Under the pieces are notes generated by a model. It was not told the origin of the DNA and searched no databases. It worked only from the letters and a program-made list of their open reading frames with translations. Positions 52,497 through 61,724 of a stretch of 64,000 nt of DNA are shown here, piece by piece. The stretch is from Alcaligenes ammonioxydans (GTDB lineage Bacteria; Pseudomonadota; Gammaproteobacteria; Burkholderiales; Burkholderiaceae_B). The DNA is taken from NCBI RefSeq assembly GCF_019343455.1, contig NZ_CP049362.1, positions 1 to 64,000 on the forward strand, given 5' to 3'. Position numbers and translations under genes: made by a program. The stretch's first letter is position 1. The number at the start of each line of letters is the position of its first letter.

Positions 52497-54833
52497 ATGA
52501 ATATCGTATGTATTGGCGGAGGCCCAGCCGGCTTGTATTTCGGTTTGCTGATGAAGTTGCAAAACCCTCAGAACGAGGTTTTTGTGATCGAGCGTAACCG
52601 ACCGTACGACACCTTTGGCTGGGGCGTGGTGTTCTCGGATGCCACCATGGAAAACCTGCGTGAAGCTGACCCTGTGTCCGCGCAGACCATCGGTGACGCC
52701 TTCAACCACTGGGACGACATCGAGTGCCATTTCAAAGGTAGCGCCGTGCGCTCCAGCGGTCATGGTTTCATCGGGATTGGTCGCAAAAAGCTGCTGAACA
52801 TCCTGCAGGCTCGCTGCGAAGAAGTGGGCGTTAACCTGGTGTTCGAGACCGTGGTGTCGGACGACGCTGAGCTGGCCCGCAAGTACAACGCCGATATCCT
52901 GATTGCCTCTGACGGTATCAACAGCGCCATTCGTACTCGTTACCAAGACGTGTACCAGCCCGATATCGACACCCGCAACTGCCGTTTTGTCTGGCTGGGT
53001 ACGGAAAAGGTGTTTGACGCCTTTAATTTCATTTTTGTGGAAACCGAGCACGGCTGGTTCCAGGCTCACGCCTACCGTTTCCAGGAAGGCCTGTCCACGT
53101 TCATCGTGGAAACGCCCGAGGAAACCTGGCAAAAAGCCGGTATTGGTGAAATGTCGCAGGAAGAGGCCATTGCCTACTGCGAGAAGCTGTTTGCCGATCA
53201 CCTCGATGGCAACAAGCTCATCAGCAATGCCACGCACCTGCGCGGTTCGGCCATCTGGATTCGTTTCCCCCGCGTGATCTGCAACAAGTGGGTGCACTGG
53301 AAAGATTACGGCACCGGCAAGAAAGTGCCTGTGGTACTGATGGGCGATGCCGCTCACACCGCTCACTTCTCGATCGGTTCGGGCACCAAGCTGGCCCTGG
53401 AAGATGCCATCACGCTGGCCCAGCATATGGACCACGAGTCGATGGAAGAGGCGCTGAAAGATTACGAAGCCGCTCGTAGCGTGGACGTATTGCGCATTCA
53501 GAACGCTGCCCGCAACTCGACCGAATGGTTCGAAAACGTGGCCCGTTACGCCAATATGAAGCCCGAGCAGTTCACCTACTCCATGCTGACCCGTTCGCAG
53601 CGTATCTCGCACGAGAACATGCGGGTGCGTGATGCCGCCTGGCTGGAAAAATACGAGCGTTGGATGGCGACGGAAGCGGGCATGGAGCTGGCTGAGGGTG
53701 AAAAGGCCCCCTCGCCCATGTTCACCCCTTTCAAGCTGCGCGACATGCAGTTGAAGAACCGTATCGTGTTCTCGCCCACCCTGATGTACAGCGCCAAGGA
53801 CGGCATGCCCAATGCCACGCATCACGTTCACTATGGCAGCCGTGCCATGGGTGGCGCTGGCCTGATCCTGGCTGAAATGACCGCCGTGACGCCGGAAGCT
53901 CGTGTCACCCCCGGTTGTACCGGTCTGTGGAACGACGAGCAGGCCGAGGCCTGGAAGCCTGTCGTGGCATTTGCCCACGAACAAGGCGCCAAGATCGGTG
54001 TGCAACTGGGTCATGCGGGTCGTCGTGGTTCGACGCAGCTGGGCTGGGAAAAAGCCAATCAGCCGCTGGCTGAAGGCAACTGGCCTTTGGTGTCGGCCTC
54101 CGCCCTGCCTTATCAGGCTGGTGTGACGGCTGTTCCTACCGAGATCACCCGTGCCCAGATGGACGAGATTCGTGACGCCTTTGTGGCCGCTGCCAAGCGC
54201 GCTGACCAGGCCGGTTTTGATTGCATTGAGCTGCAAGCCGCTCACGGTTACCTGTTGTCCAGCTTTATCTCGCCGCTGACCAATCAGCGTAGTGATGAGT
54301 TTGGTGGTAGTCTGGAAAATCGCATGGCTTACCCGCTGGAAGTGTTTGCGGCCATCCGCGCCGTCTGGCCAGAGAACAAGCCCATCATGGTGCGTATCTC
54401 GGCAACAGACTGGGCCGAAGGCGGCAACACGGCGGACGACGGTGTGGAAATTGCCCGCTTGTTCAAGCAAGCCGGTGCCGATCTGATCGACGTGTCCTCG
54501 GGTGAAGTGGTGCTGGAGCAGCAGCCAATTTACGGCCGCATGTACCAGACTCCATTCTCCGACCGTATCCGTAACGAAGCCGGTATCGCCACCATGGCGG
54601 TGGGCTCGATCATGGAAGCGGATCATGCCAACAGCATTATTGCCGCAGGCCGTGCTGACCTGTGCGCCTTGTCGCGCGGCTTCCTGGCCGATGCGAACTG
54701 GCCGCAACGTCAGGCTGCGGAGTTGGGCTACACCGACCTGGCCTGGCCGGTTCAGTATGAGTGGGGCAAAGACTGGTTGCAGCGTCAGATCAAGCGTGCG
54801 CCAGTCGCCCAGGATGGCCCAGCCAAGTCATAA
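52497..54833 (+). CDS. Bifunctional salicylyl-CoA 5-hydroxylase / 2-aminobenzoyl-CoA monooxygenase-reductase
   Basis: A 778-residue fusion flavoprotein. Residues 1 to about 395 are a PHBH-type FAD monooxygenase (IGGGPAGLYFGLLMKL, then GDAAHTAHFSIGSGTKLALE). Residues from about 405 are an Old Yellow Enzyme-type reductase (MFTPFKLRDMQLKNRIVFSP, then GYLLSSFISPLTNQRSDEFG). This architecture is that of 2-aminobenzoyl-CoA monooxygenase/reductase (Azoarcus) and the salicylyl-CoA 5-hydroxylase group. It should hydroxylate the ring of a benzoyl-CoA derivative at C5. The gentisate dioxygenase directly downstream favours salicylyl-CoA or an anthranilate derivative as substrate. Confidence 0.88.
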   Translation: MNIVCIGGGPAGLYFGLLMKLQNPQNEVFVIERNRPYDTFGWGVVFSDATMENLREADPVSAQTIGDAFNHWDDIECHFKGSAVRSSGHGFIGIGRKKLLNILQARCEEVGVNLVFETVVSDDAELARKYNADILIASDGINSAIRTRYQDVYQPDIDTRNCRFVWLGTEKVFDAFNFIFVETEHGWFQAHAYRFQEGLSTFIVETPEETWQKAGIGEMSQEEAIAYCEKLFADHLDGNKLISNATHLRGSAIWIRFPRVICNKWVHWKDYGTGKKVPVVLMGDAAHTAHFSIGSGTKLALEDAITLAQHMDHESMEEALKDYEAARSVDVLRIQNAARNSTEWFENVARYANMKPEQFTYSMLTRSQRISHENMRVRDAAWLEKYERWMATEAGMELAEGEKAPSPMFTPFKLRDMQLKNRIVFSPTLMYSAKDGMPNATHHVHYGSRAMGGAGLILAEMTAVTPEARVTPGCTGLWNDEQAEAWKPVVAFAHEQGAKIGVQLGHAGRRGSTQLGWEKANQPLAEGNWPLVSASALPYQAGVTAVPTEITRAQMDEIRDAFVAAAKRADQAGFDCIELQAAHGYLLSSFISPLTNQRSDEFGGSLENRMAYPLEVFAAIRAVWPENKPIMVRISATDWAEGGNTADDGVEIARLFKQAGADLIDVSSGEVVLEQQPIYGRMYQTPFSDRIRNEAGIATMAVGSIMEADHANSIIAAGRADLCALSRGFLADANWPQRQAAELGYTDLAWPVQYEWGKDWLQRQIKRAPVAQDGPAKS

Positions 54834-54854
54834 AACACAAAAGGAGACAGCATC

Positions 54855-55979
54855 ATGTCGGAAGAACGTTTTGACACCCATCGCGAAAGCGTGATCGGTC
54901 GTGCTGATGTTGAGGACACGCCCGAACTGGTGAAGTACTACCAGGATTTGACTCAATTTGAGGCCGGTGCCTTGTGGACCGTGGCCAACAAGATTGAGCC
55001 CTGGGAGCCCAAGTCCGAGTCCGTGCCGGTGGTGTGGCGCTACCGCGACCTGCGCGACTATGTGTTGCGCTCGGTGGATCTGGTCAGCCCTGAAAAAGCC
55101 GGTCGTCGCGTGATTTACCTGAACAACCCCGGTCGCCAGGAAGTGTCGGCGGCGGTGGGTTGGCTGTACTCCGGTTTGCAGGTCATGAAACCGGGTGAAG
55201 CGGCTTCCGCACATGCTCACTCCTCCTCGGCCCTGCGTTTTATTATGGAAGGCCGTGGCGCCTACACCATCGTGGACGGGCACAAGATGACGCTGGGTGC
55301 CAACGACTTTGTGTTGACCCCCAACGGCTGCTGGCACGAGCACGGCGTGGAAGCCGACGGCCTGCCTTGCATCTGGCAGGACGGTCTGGACATTCCCCTG
55401 GTCAATGCGTTGGAAGCCGGTTTTTACGCCGTTCACCCGGATCTGGCCCAGGCCATTACGCATCCCGTCAACGACGCGGTGGGAATCTGGGGTGGCCGTG
55501 GTTTGAAGCCCACTTTGCACGACTGGCAAAAACCCTACTCGCCGCTGCTCAAGTACGAGTGGGAGCCGACGTACGAAGCCTTGTCAGCCTACGCCAAGGT
55601 AACGGACGGCAGCCCCTTTGATGGCGTCATCATGGACTACATCAACCCGCTGACCGGCGGCCCTGTCATGTCCACCATCGGCGCCAGCATGCAGATGCTG
55701 CGCCCCGGTGAGCACACCAAGGCCCACCGTCACACGGGCAGCATCATTTATCAGTGTGCCAAGGGTGAAGGGTATTCCATCATCAATGGCAAACGCTTTG
55801 ACTGGCGCGAACGCGACATTTTCTGCGTCCCTTCCTGGATGTTCCATGAGCACGTGAATGGTTCCTCGTCGCAAGACGCCTGCCTGTTCTCGTTCCACGA
55901 CCTGCCTGTGATGCGTGCCCTGAATCTGTACCGCGAAGAAGCGTTGGCAGAGAACGGCGGCCACCAGGTGCTGCTGTAA
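54855..55979 (+). CDS. Gentisate 1,2-dioxygenase
   Basis: A bicupin ring-cleavage enzyme that opens gentisate to maleylpyruvate using Fe(II) and O2. The 374-residue protein has the N-terminal cupin metal motif HAHSSSALRFIMEGRGAYT and a later PNGCWHEHG. The C-terminal cupin has HRHTGSIIYQCAKGEGYS. The length is standard. It begins 22 bases after the hydroxylase and is separated from the FAA-family gene by 95 bases with a GC hairpin (56004-56023). A 5-hydroxyanthranilate-type dioxygenase is a less likely alternative. Confidence 0.92.
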   Translation: MSEERFDTHRESVIGRADVEDTPELVKYYQDLTQFEAGALWTVANKIEPWEPKSESVPVVWRYRDLRDYVLRSVDLVSPEKAGRRVIYLNNPGRQEVSAAVGWLYSGLQVMKPGEAASAHAHSSSALRFIMEGRGAYTIVDGHKMTLGANDFVLTPNGCWHEHGVEADGLPCIWQDGLDIPLVNALEAGFYAVHPDLAQAITHPVNDAVGIWGGRGLKPTLHDWQKPYSPLLKYEWEPTYEALSAYAKVTDGSPFDGVIMDYINPLTGGPVMSTIGASMQMLRPGEHTKAHRHTGSIIYQCAKGEGYSIINGKRFDWRERDIFCVPSWMFHEHVNGSSSQDACLFSFHDLPVMRALNLYREEALAENGGHQVLL

Positions 55980-56074
55980 GACTACTTGTTTAACTTATTT
56001 GGACGGCCTGCCAAGGCGGGCCGACCCGATTTATTCAAGCCATCTGCGCAAGATGGCCCAATCTGGAGATAGAA

Positions 56075-56998
56075 ATGCGTCTTGTAACGTACCGTAGTGA
56101 AGTTGCTGCCGCTGGCCGCTTGGGCGCCATTGTGGGCGATCTGGTGGTTGACCTGGGTTACCTGGGCGACGCCACAGGCCACATGCTGCCTGACAATATG
56201 CTCGATTTCATCGACCTGGGCCCAGCCGCTGTGACTTCCACGGCTCGCTTGCTGGAAACCTACGCCGACGATATGCCTTTTGGCGTGGCACTGCCCTTGG
56301 CCAACGTCAAACTGTTGGCTCCTATCCCCCGTCCACGCAAGAACATCTTTGGTATCGGCCTGAACTACGTGGAACACGTAGCCGAATCCAGCCGTACCCT
56401 GGACACCTCCAAAGAGCTGCCTAAGCAGCCCGTGATTTTCTCCAAGCCGCCCACCACCGTGATTGGCCCCGGCGATGCCATCGAGCACAACAAGAACATC
56501 ACGCAGCAAATGGACTGGGAAGTGGAACTGGCCGTGATCATGGGCACCCGTGCCCAGCGCGTGGCCAAGGAAGACGCCCTGAAGTACGTGTTCGGCTACT
56601 CCGTCATGATCGACGTGAGCGCTCGCGACTGCCGTCGTGCCGGTCAGTGGATCTACTCCAAAGGCCAGGACACCTACGCGCCATTCGGTCCTGTGATCGT
56701 GACGGCCGATGAGCTGACCGATCCTCACAACCTGAACCTGAGCCTGACTCTGAACGGTGTGACCAAGCAAAGCTCCAACACCAAGCACATGCTGTTCAAC
56801 GTGAATGACCTGATCGCTGACATCAGCGCCGGCATCACGCTGGAACCCGGTGACATCATCGCCACGGGTACACCAGAAGGCGTGGGCGCTGGCCGTGATC
56901 CTCAAGAGTGGATGTGGCCTGGCGACGTGGTGCATGCTGTGGTGGAAGGCATCGGCGAATTGCGTCACCCCATCGTGGACGTGACCCCCCAAAACTAA
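56075..56998 (+). CDS. Fumarylacetoacetate hydrolase family protein (fumarylpyruvate hydrolase-like)
   Basis: A 307-residue FAH-fold enzyme that should hydrolyse maleyl- or fumarylpyruvate to pyruvate plus maleate or fumarate. Family motifs are KNIFGIGLNYVEHVAESS, metal-binding MDWEVELAVIMG and the loop FGYSVMIDVSARD, ending with IIATGTPEGVG. The start is ATG 56075 with a GGAG ribosome site. No maleylpyruvate isomerase gene is seen in the window. It may lie elsewhere, or the enzyme may act on maleylpyruvate directly. Confidence 0.88.
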   Translation: MRLVTYRSEVAAAGRLGAIVGDLVVDLGYLGDATGHMLPDNMLDFIDLGPAAVTSTARLLETYADDMPFGVALPLANVKLLAPIPRPRKNIFGIGLNYVEHVAESSRTLDTSKELPKQPVIFSKPPTTVIGPGDAIEHNKNITQQMDWEVELAVIMGTRAQRVAKEDALKYVFGYSVMIDVSARDCRRAGQWIYSKGQDTYAPFGPVIVTADELTDPHNLNLSLTLNGVTKQSSNTKHMLFNVNDLIADISAGITLEPGDIIATGTPEGVGAGRDPQEWMWPGDVVHAVVEGIGELRHPIVDVTPQN

Positions 56999-57010
56999 GT
57001 AAAGGAGAGC

Positions 57011-58042
57011 ATGATGCTGGAATTGCGTCAGTTCAAGGCCGCCGCCGTTCAGGCAGCGCCTGTGTTCCTGGACACGAATGCGACCATCGAAAAAGTATGT
57101 CGTCTGATCAATGAAGCAGCCGACAACGGTGCCGAGCTGATCGCCTTCCCCGAGGTGTTCGTCTCCGGTTACCCCTACTGGAGCTGGGTGATGAACCCGA
57201 TCGAGGGCAGCCCATGGTTCGAGCGCCTGTGCAAATCGGCCATCGAAGTCCCAGGTCCCGAGATCCAGAAGGTTGCGCAGGTTTGTCGTCAGCGCAAGGT
57301 CAATGTGGTGTTGGGTGTGAACGAGCGCAGTCCCGTTGGCATCGGCACTCTCTACAACACGCTGGTCACCATCGGCGCTGACGGTCGCATTTTGGGCCGT
57401 CACCGCAAACTGGTGCCCACCTGGGCAGAAAAACTGACCTGGGCTAACGGCGACGCCTCCTCGATGCGTGTGCATGACACCACCATCGGCCCTCTGGGCG
57501 CCTTGGCGTGCGGCGAAAACACCAACACGCTGGCTCGTTTCAGCCTGTTGTCGCAAGGCGAGCTGGTCCACGTTGCCAGCTACATCGCCTTGCCCGTGGC
57601 ACCGAAGGACTACGACATGGCTGAAGCCATTCGCCTGCGTGCTGCTGCACACTGCTTTGAAGGCAAGGTGTTTACGGTGGTGGCCTGCTCGACGGTTTCC
57701 GAGGAAATTGTCGAGGCCATGTCCGCCACTCATCCCGAAGCGCGTGATCTGCTGGCTCGTCCCAACAGTGCGTTCTCGGGCATTATTGGCCCCGATGGCC
57801 GCGTGCAGGGCGAAGCCCTGATCGACAAGGAAGGCATTGCCTACGCCGACATCGATCTGTCGCGCTGCATCCAGCCGCGTCAAATGCACGACATTACGGG
57901 TCATTACAACCGTTTTGACGTGTTTGACCTGCGTGTGAACCGCAAGGCTTTGACGCCTGCCCGCTTTTACGAAGGCGATGCCGCGTCCCAGCCCGACCTG
58001 AACCCTGCCGAGTTCTCCGTTCTGGACGACAAGGAAGCGTAA
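57011..58042 (+). CDS. Nitrilase family protein
   Basis: A carbon-nitrogen hydrolase of 343 residues. The catalytic triad is visible as Glu in IAFPEVFVSGYPYW, Lys in GRHRKLVPTWAEK and Cys in GALACGENTN. The CGEN context differs from the CWEN of classical arylacetonitrilases, so the substrate class is uncertain. The length fits true nitrilases rather than short amidases. It lies 12 bases after the FAA-family gene with a good ribosome site, inside a gentisate operon. A strong terminator follows it. It may feed a cyano-aromatic or indole-acetonitrile-like compound into the pathway. Confidence 0.88.
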   Translation: MMLELRQFKAAAVQAAPVFLDTNATIEKVCRLINEAADNGAELIAFPEVFVSGYPYWSWVMNPIEGSPWFERLCKSAIEVPGPEIQKVAQVCRQRKVNVVLGVNERSPVGIGTLYNTLVTIGADGRILGRHRKLVPTWAEKLTWANGDASSMRVHDTTIGPLGALACGENTNTLARFSLLSQGELVHVASYIALPVAPKDYDMAEAIRLRAAAHCFEGKVFTVVACSTVSEEIVEAMSATHPEARDLLARPNSAFSGIIGPDGRVQGEALIDKEGIAYADIDLSRCIQPRQMHDITGHYNRFDVFDLRVNRKALTPARFYEGDAASQPDLNPAEFSVLDDKEA

Positions 58043-58053
58043 GCAGGTTCAAG

Positions 58054-58090
58054 ACGGTCCCCTTCCAGTGTTGGATCGGGACCGTTTTTT
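58054..58090 (+). terminator. Terminator after the nitrilase gene
   Basis: ACGGTCCC (58054-58061) and GGGACCGT (58078-58085) pair around a 16-base loop with an internal TCCA/TGGA pair, followed by TTTTTT. It ends the hydroxylase-gentisate-nitrilase transcript. The following 58091-58286 contains no recognisable gene. Confidence 0.9.
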
Positions 58091-58286
58091 GACGGGGCGC
58101 TTTGCTCAAGCACCCGGTCAAAAACCGCTGTGGCCTGGCCGCAGTGGACAAAGATGCACACTGCCCGTTTTTGAAAAAGGGGCAGCGCCAGCCTGGAGGA
58201 GTGGGCTGTTTGAACGGCTGCTTCCCTTCCTGCATGGGCAGGACAGGCACTTATAACGATGACATAAGATCCCCGTAGGAGATGAA

Positions 58287-59075
58287 ATGAGCGACAAGAA
58301 CCCATTGGCAGCCTTTATCCAGGCAATCGACAGCAAACAGGTCCGTTTCGTGGATCTGACCCAGACCCTGTCTCCCAGCTTCCCCGCCTTGCAACTGCCC
58401 CCCCAGTTTGGCCAGACTGCTGGTTTCTCGATTGAGCGCATTAGCCAATACGACGAGAATGGCCCAGGCTGGTACTGGAACAACTTCACCTGTGGCGAAC
58501 ACACCGGTACCCACTTTGACGCGCCCGCTCACTGGATCTCCGGCAAGGATCATCCGGACAACACCGTCGACACCATTCCTGTCGACAACTTTCTGCGTCC
58601 CGCCGTTGTGGTGGACGCCTCGGCCGAAGTGGCCCAGAACGAAGACTTCATCCTGACCTCCGAGTTCTTGCAGAACTGGGAAGCCCAGCATGGCCGCATC
58701 CCTGAAGGTGCCTGGGTGCTGTTTCGCACCGATTGGTCCAAGCGTGTCAACGATGCCGCCGCGTTTCTGAACATGCGTGAAGACGGCGCTCATACGCCTG
58801 GCCCAGCTCAGGAAGCGGTGGAGTGGATGATTCACGAGCGCAAGGTGCACGGCTTTGGCGTTGAAACCATCAATACCGATGCGGGCCAATCCTACGCCTG
58901 GCCAGTGGCTTACCCTTGCCACACCCTGATGCACGGCGCCAACCGTTACGGTTTGCAGTGCCTGTGCAACCTGGATCAGTTGCCCCCTCAGGGCGCACTG
59001 ATCATGTCGGCCCCTCTGAAGATTGAAGGCGGCTCCGGCAGCCCGCTGCGCGTGGTCGCACTGGTAGCTCAGTAA
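58287..59075 (+). CDS. Cyclase family protein (isatin hydrolase / kynurenine formamidase-like)
   Basis: A 262-residue metal-dependent hydrolase of the cyclase superfamily. The signature HTGTHFDAPAHW (Mn/Zn ligands) sits near residues 72-83, with VLFRTDWSKR further on and HTLMHGANRYGLQCL at the C-terminus. Members hydrolyse cyclic or linear amides such as isatin and N-formylkynurenine. Next to an anthranilate/gentisate-type pathway, isatin to isatinate or formylkynurenine cleavage is plausible. It is flanked by the nitrilase terminator and a 319-base gap, so it may have its own promoter. Confidence 0.85.
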   Translation: MSDKNPLAAFIQAIDSKQVRFVDLTQTLSPSFPALQLPPQFGQTAGFSIERISQYDENGPGWYWNNFTCGEHTGTHFDAPAHWISGKDHPDNTVDTIPVDNFLRPAVVVDASAEVAQNEDFILTSEFLQNWEAQHGRIPEGAWVLFRTDWSKRVNDAAAFLNMREDGAHTPGPAQEAVEWMIHERKVHGFGVETINTDAGQSYAWPVAYPCHTLMHGANRYGLQCLCNLDQLPPQGALIMSAPLKIEGGSGSPLRVVALVAQ

Positions 59076-59394
59076 ACGCAAAACGGGGAGAAAATGGCAG
59101 AATTGTGTACGACACGGTTCTGCTGTTTTCTCACCTAGTGGTTTTCCATTATATTCGGCAGTATATATTTATCCGTAAACTATTCATCAATAAAACAAAT
59201 TCACGAAAGAATGAATAGAGATCCAGCCGTACAGCCAGTGTCGGTGTCAGGCAGCCGGTTTTAGCGGAGACAGTAGACGAGCCTTACGCAGCCTTTTTGG
59301 GCCGTCCCCTTGCCCCCTGCGGCGCTACATGATGCCATGGCTTGGCTGTGTTGGCTGGGTAATTGATGTAGTCATGCTCAATGGTAGGCACACG
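59076..59394. other. Intergenic region before the three-component oxygenase operon
   Basis: A 319-base gap with no gene. Its centre is AT-rich (about 59150-59215), with TATATATTT at 59162-59170 and an imperfect dyad ATATTTATCCGTAAACTAT (59165-59183, five of eight pairs). This could hold the oxygenase promoter and a degenerate copy of the MarR-type palindrome at 52438. No convincing -35/-10 pair was fixed. Confidence 0.4.
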
Positions 59395-60363
59395 ATGGAT
59401 ACTTTTGAACTCGTCATCCGGGATATCCAGAACGCATCCCCGCTGATTCGCAGTTTTACGCTAGAGCCTGCCCAGGCCGGTTCCCTGCCCGCATTTGCGC
59501 CGGGTTCGCACCTGCAGGTACAGATTCCTGATCTGAACGATCACCGCTGCTATTCCCTGATTTCCCTGGACGCTGACATGGCGCAGGGACCCCGCTGCTA
59601 CCGTCTGGGCGTACGTCTGGAGGACAACAGCTCGGGTGGTTCACGGTACATGCACAGCCTGAAAGTGGGCGATACCTTGCGTGTGGCTGGCCCCAAGAAT
59701 GATTTCCCTTTGCATGAGGGCGTCGAGGGTGAAACCGAGACCGTGTTGATTGCCGGTGGCATCGGCATCACCCCGATTGCCAGCATGGCCGCGGCCCTGC
59801 ATCACCAGGGTCGCCCCTATCAGCTGCACTATGCAGGGCGCAGCGTGGAACAGTTGGCTTTCCTGGATGAGCTGAGCGCCTTGTCCGGCCCGGCTCTGCG
59901 TCATTACGCGGACGACAGCGAAGGCCGGTTCTGCCTCAATACCCTGCTCGATGGTTTGTCCAAAGATCAGCATATCTACGTTTGCGGTCCCAAAGGCATG
60001 ATTGATGCCGTGATCGAAGCCTGCAAGCAGCGTGGCTGGCCCAGTGAGCATGTGCATTTTGAGCTGTTCGCGACCGCGGCTGCGCAGGAAGGGGACCAGC
60101 CTTTCGAGGTGGAACTGCGCCAGACCGGCGTCACGTTGCAGATCCCCGCCGACAAGACCATTGTTGATGTCATGGAAGAGCAGGGCCTGGACCCCATGAT
60201 CGATTGCAAGCGCGGCGAATGCGGCGTCTGTACCTGTGATGTGATCGAAGGCGAGGTTGACCACCGCGACTATTTCCTGAGCGATTCGGAAAAAGCCAGC
60301 AACAAGGTTATCCAGATCTGTATTTCTCGTGCCAAGACCCCGCGTCTGGTGCTGGATCTATAA
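59395..60363 (+). CDS. Reductase component of a ring-hydroxylating oxygenase (VanB type)
   Basis: A 322-residue FMN and 2Fe-2S reductase that passes electrons from NADH to the Rieske oxygenase encoded next. Flavin domain RCYSLIS near residue 52, nucleotide-binding LIAGGIGITPIASMAAAL, and a C-terminal ferredoxin domain with CKRGECGVC. The start is ATG 59395 (MDTFELVIRDI); the longer frame from 59329 lacks a family-like leader. The oxygenase alpha gene starts 21 bases downstream. Confidence 0.9.
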   Translation: MDTFELVIRDIQNASPLIRSFTLEPAQAGSLPAFAPGSHLQVQIPDLNDHRCYSLISLDADMAQGPRCYRLGVRLEDNSSGGSRYMHSLKVGDTLRVAGPKNDFPLHEGVEGETETVLIAGGIGITPIASMAAALHHQGRPYQLHYAGRSVEQLAFLDELSALSGPALRHYADDSEGRFCLNTLLDGLSKDQHIYVCGPKGMIDAVIEACKQRGWPSEHVHFELFATAAAQEGDQPFEVELRQTGVTLQIPADKTIVDVMEEQGLDPMIDCKRGECGVCTCDVIEGEVDHRDYFLSDSEKASNKVIQICISRAKTPRLVLDL

Positions 60364-60384
60364 AGCCCAACGGCGACGGAGAAC

Positions 60385-61722
60385 ATGATGGAAAAGTATC
60401 GTGATAATCCCCAGGCCATCCGCGAATTGGTACGCGAGGCCGAGGTCCACAAGGATTTGTACATCAGCCAGGAGCTGTTTGAGCTGGAGATGGAACAGTT
60501 GTTCGCCAATACCTGGGTCTACGTTGGCCATGCCAGCCAGGTGCCCAATAAAGGTGACTTCTACACCACGACGGTCGGTACCGAGTCCGTCATTATGGTG
60601 CGCCATACAGACGACAGCATCCGTGTGCTGTACAACCGCTGCCCGCATAAAGGCGTGCAAGTGGCCGGTGAAACCTGTGGCAACACGGGCAAATTCTTCC
60701 GTTGCCCTTACCATGCCTGGACCTTCAAGACCGATGGCTCCCTGCTGTCCATCCCTTTGAAGAAAGGTTACGAAAATACCGGCTTTGAATGCACCGAAGC
60801 CAGCCAGGGCATGGCGGCGGTCAAGAATGTGCGGGTGTACCGCGATTTTGTGTTCTGCCGTCTGGCCGATGAAGGCATTGGCTTTGAAGAGTTCTTTGGC
60901 CAGTCCCTGAGCACCATCGACAATATGGTCGATCGCTCCCCCGAAGGCCGCCTGGAAGTGGCCGGTGGCGTGATGCGCTACATGCACCAGTGCAACTGGA
61001 AAATGCTGGTCGATAACCAGACCGATACCTGTCACCCCATGGTGGCGCACGAGTCCTCGGCGGGCACCGCCGTAAAAGCCTGGGAAGCGGCCCCTCCAGG
61101 TACGCCCAAGCCCATGGCGGTTGAGCTGTTTGCCCCGTTCATGTCGCCGTACGAGTTCTATGAAGGCATGGGTATTCGCGTGTGGGAAAACGGTCACGGC
61201 CATACCGGCGTGAGCAACTCCATCCACGCGGATTACTCCGAAATCCCCGGTTACTGGGACCAGATGGTCGAAGCCTACGGTGAAGAGCGTGCCAAAGCCA
61301 TTTTGGGTGACACGCGTCACAACACCTGTTACTTCCCCAACATCATGGTCAAGGGCCCGATCCAGACCCTGCGTTTGTTCAAGCCCATTGCCGCGGATAA
61401 AACCCTGGTGGAGTCCTGGACTTTCCGCCTGGTGGGCGCGCCGGACACACTCCTGGAACGGACCTTGATGTACAACCGCCTGATCAACGCGCCTACTTCG
61501 ATGGTCGGCCACGACGATCTGGAAATGTATGAACGCGCGCAGCAGGGCTTGCAGTCGCGGGGACGCGACTGGATGAACCTGGCGCGTCTGGTGGAAAAAG
61601 ACGAAGACCAGCAAAAGAACGTGGTGATCAACGGCACCAGCGAAATGCAGATGCGCGCCCAGTTCCGTGCCTGGCTCAAGTTCATGCTGCCCGAGCAGCA
61701 GGCTAAACAAGAAGAGGAATAA
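60385..61722 (+). CDS. Aromatic ring-hydroxylating dioxygenase alpha subunit
   Basis: The Rieske and mononuclear-iron subunit, 445 residues. The 2Fe-2S ligands are CPHKGVQ and CPYHAWTF, and the mononuclear iron site is DNQTDTCHPMVAH near residues 211-223. Length and the partner beta subunit place it with group II/III dioxygenases such as anthranilate, benzoate or salicylate hydroxylases. The substrate cannot be fixed by eye. It sits between reductase and beta genes with tight spacing (21 and 2 bases). Candidate reactions are attack on anthranilate, an indole derivative or another acid feeding the ligase. Confidence 0.9.
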   Translation: MMEKYRDNPQAIRELVREAEVHKDLYISQELFELEMEQLFANTWVYVGHASQVPNKGDFYTTTVGTESVIMVRHTDDSIRVLYNRCPHKGVQVAGETCGNTGKFFRCPYHAWTFKTDGSLLSIPLKKGYENTGFECTEASQGMAAVKNVRVYRDFVFCRLADEGIGFEEFFGQSLSTIDNMVDRSPEGRLEVAGGVMRYMHQCNWKMLVDNQTDTCHPMVAHESSAGTAVKAWEAAPPGTPKPMAVELFAPFMSPYEFYEGMGIRVWENGHGHTGVSNSIHADYSEIPGYWDQMVEAYGEERAKAILGDTRHNTCYFPNIMVKGPIQTLRLFKPIAADKTLVESWTFRLVGAPDTLLERTLMYNRLINAPTSMVGHDDLEMYERAQQGLQSRGRDWMNLARLVEKDEDQQKNVVINGTSEMQMRAQFRAWLKFMLPEQQAKQEEE

Positions 61723-61724
61723 CC

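Noticed and set aside
52368..54707. A 779-codon open frame on the minus strand
   Set aside because: It is the complementary shadow of the bifunctional hydroxylase gene. It has His/Gln/Val-rich composition, no known motifs and no ribosome site; long antisense frames are expected from the codon bias here.
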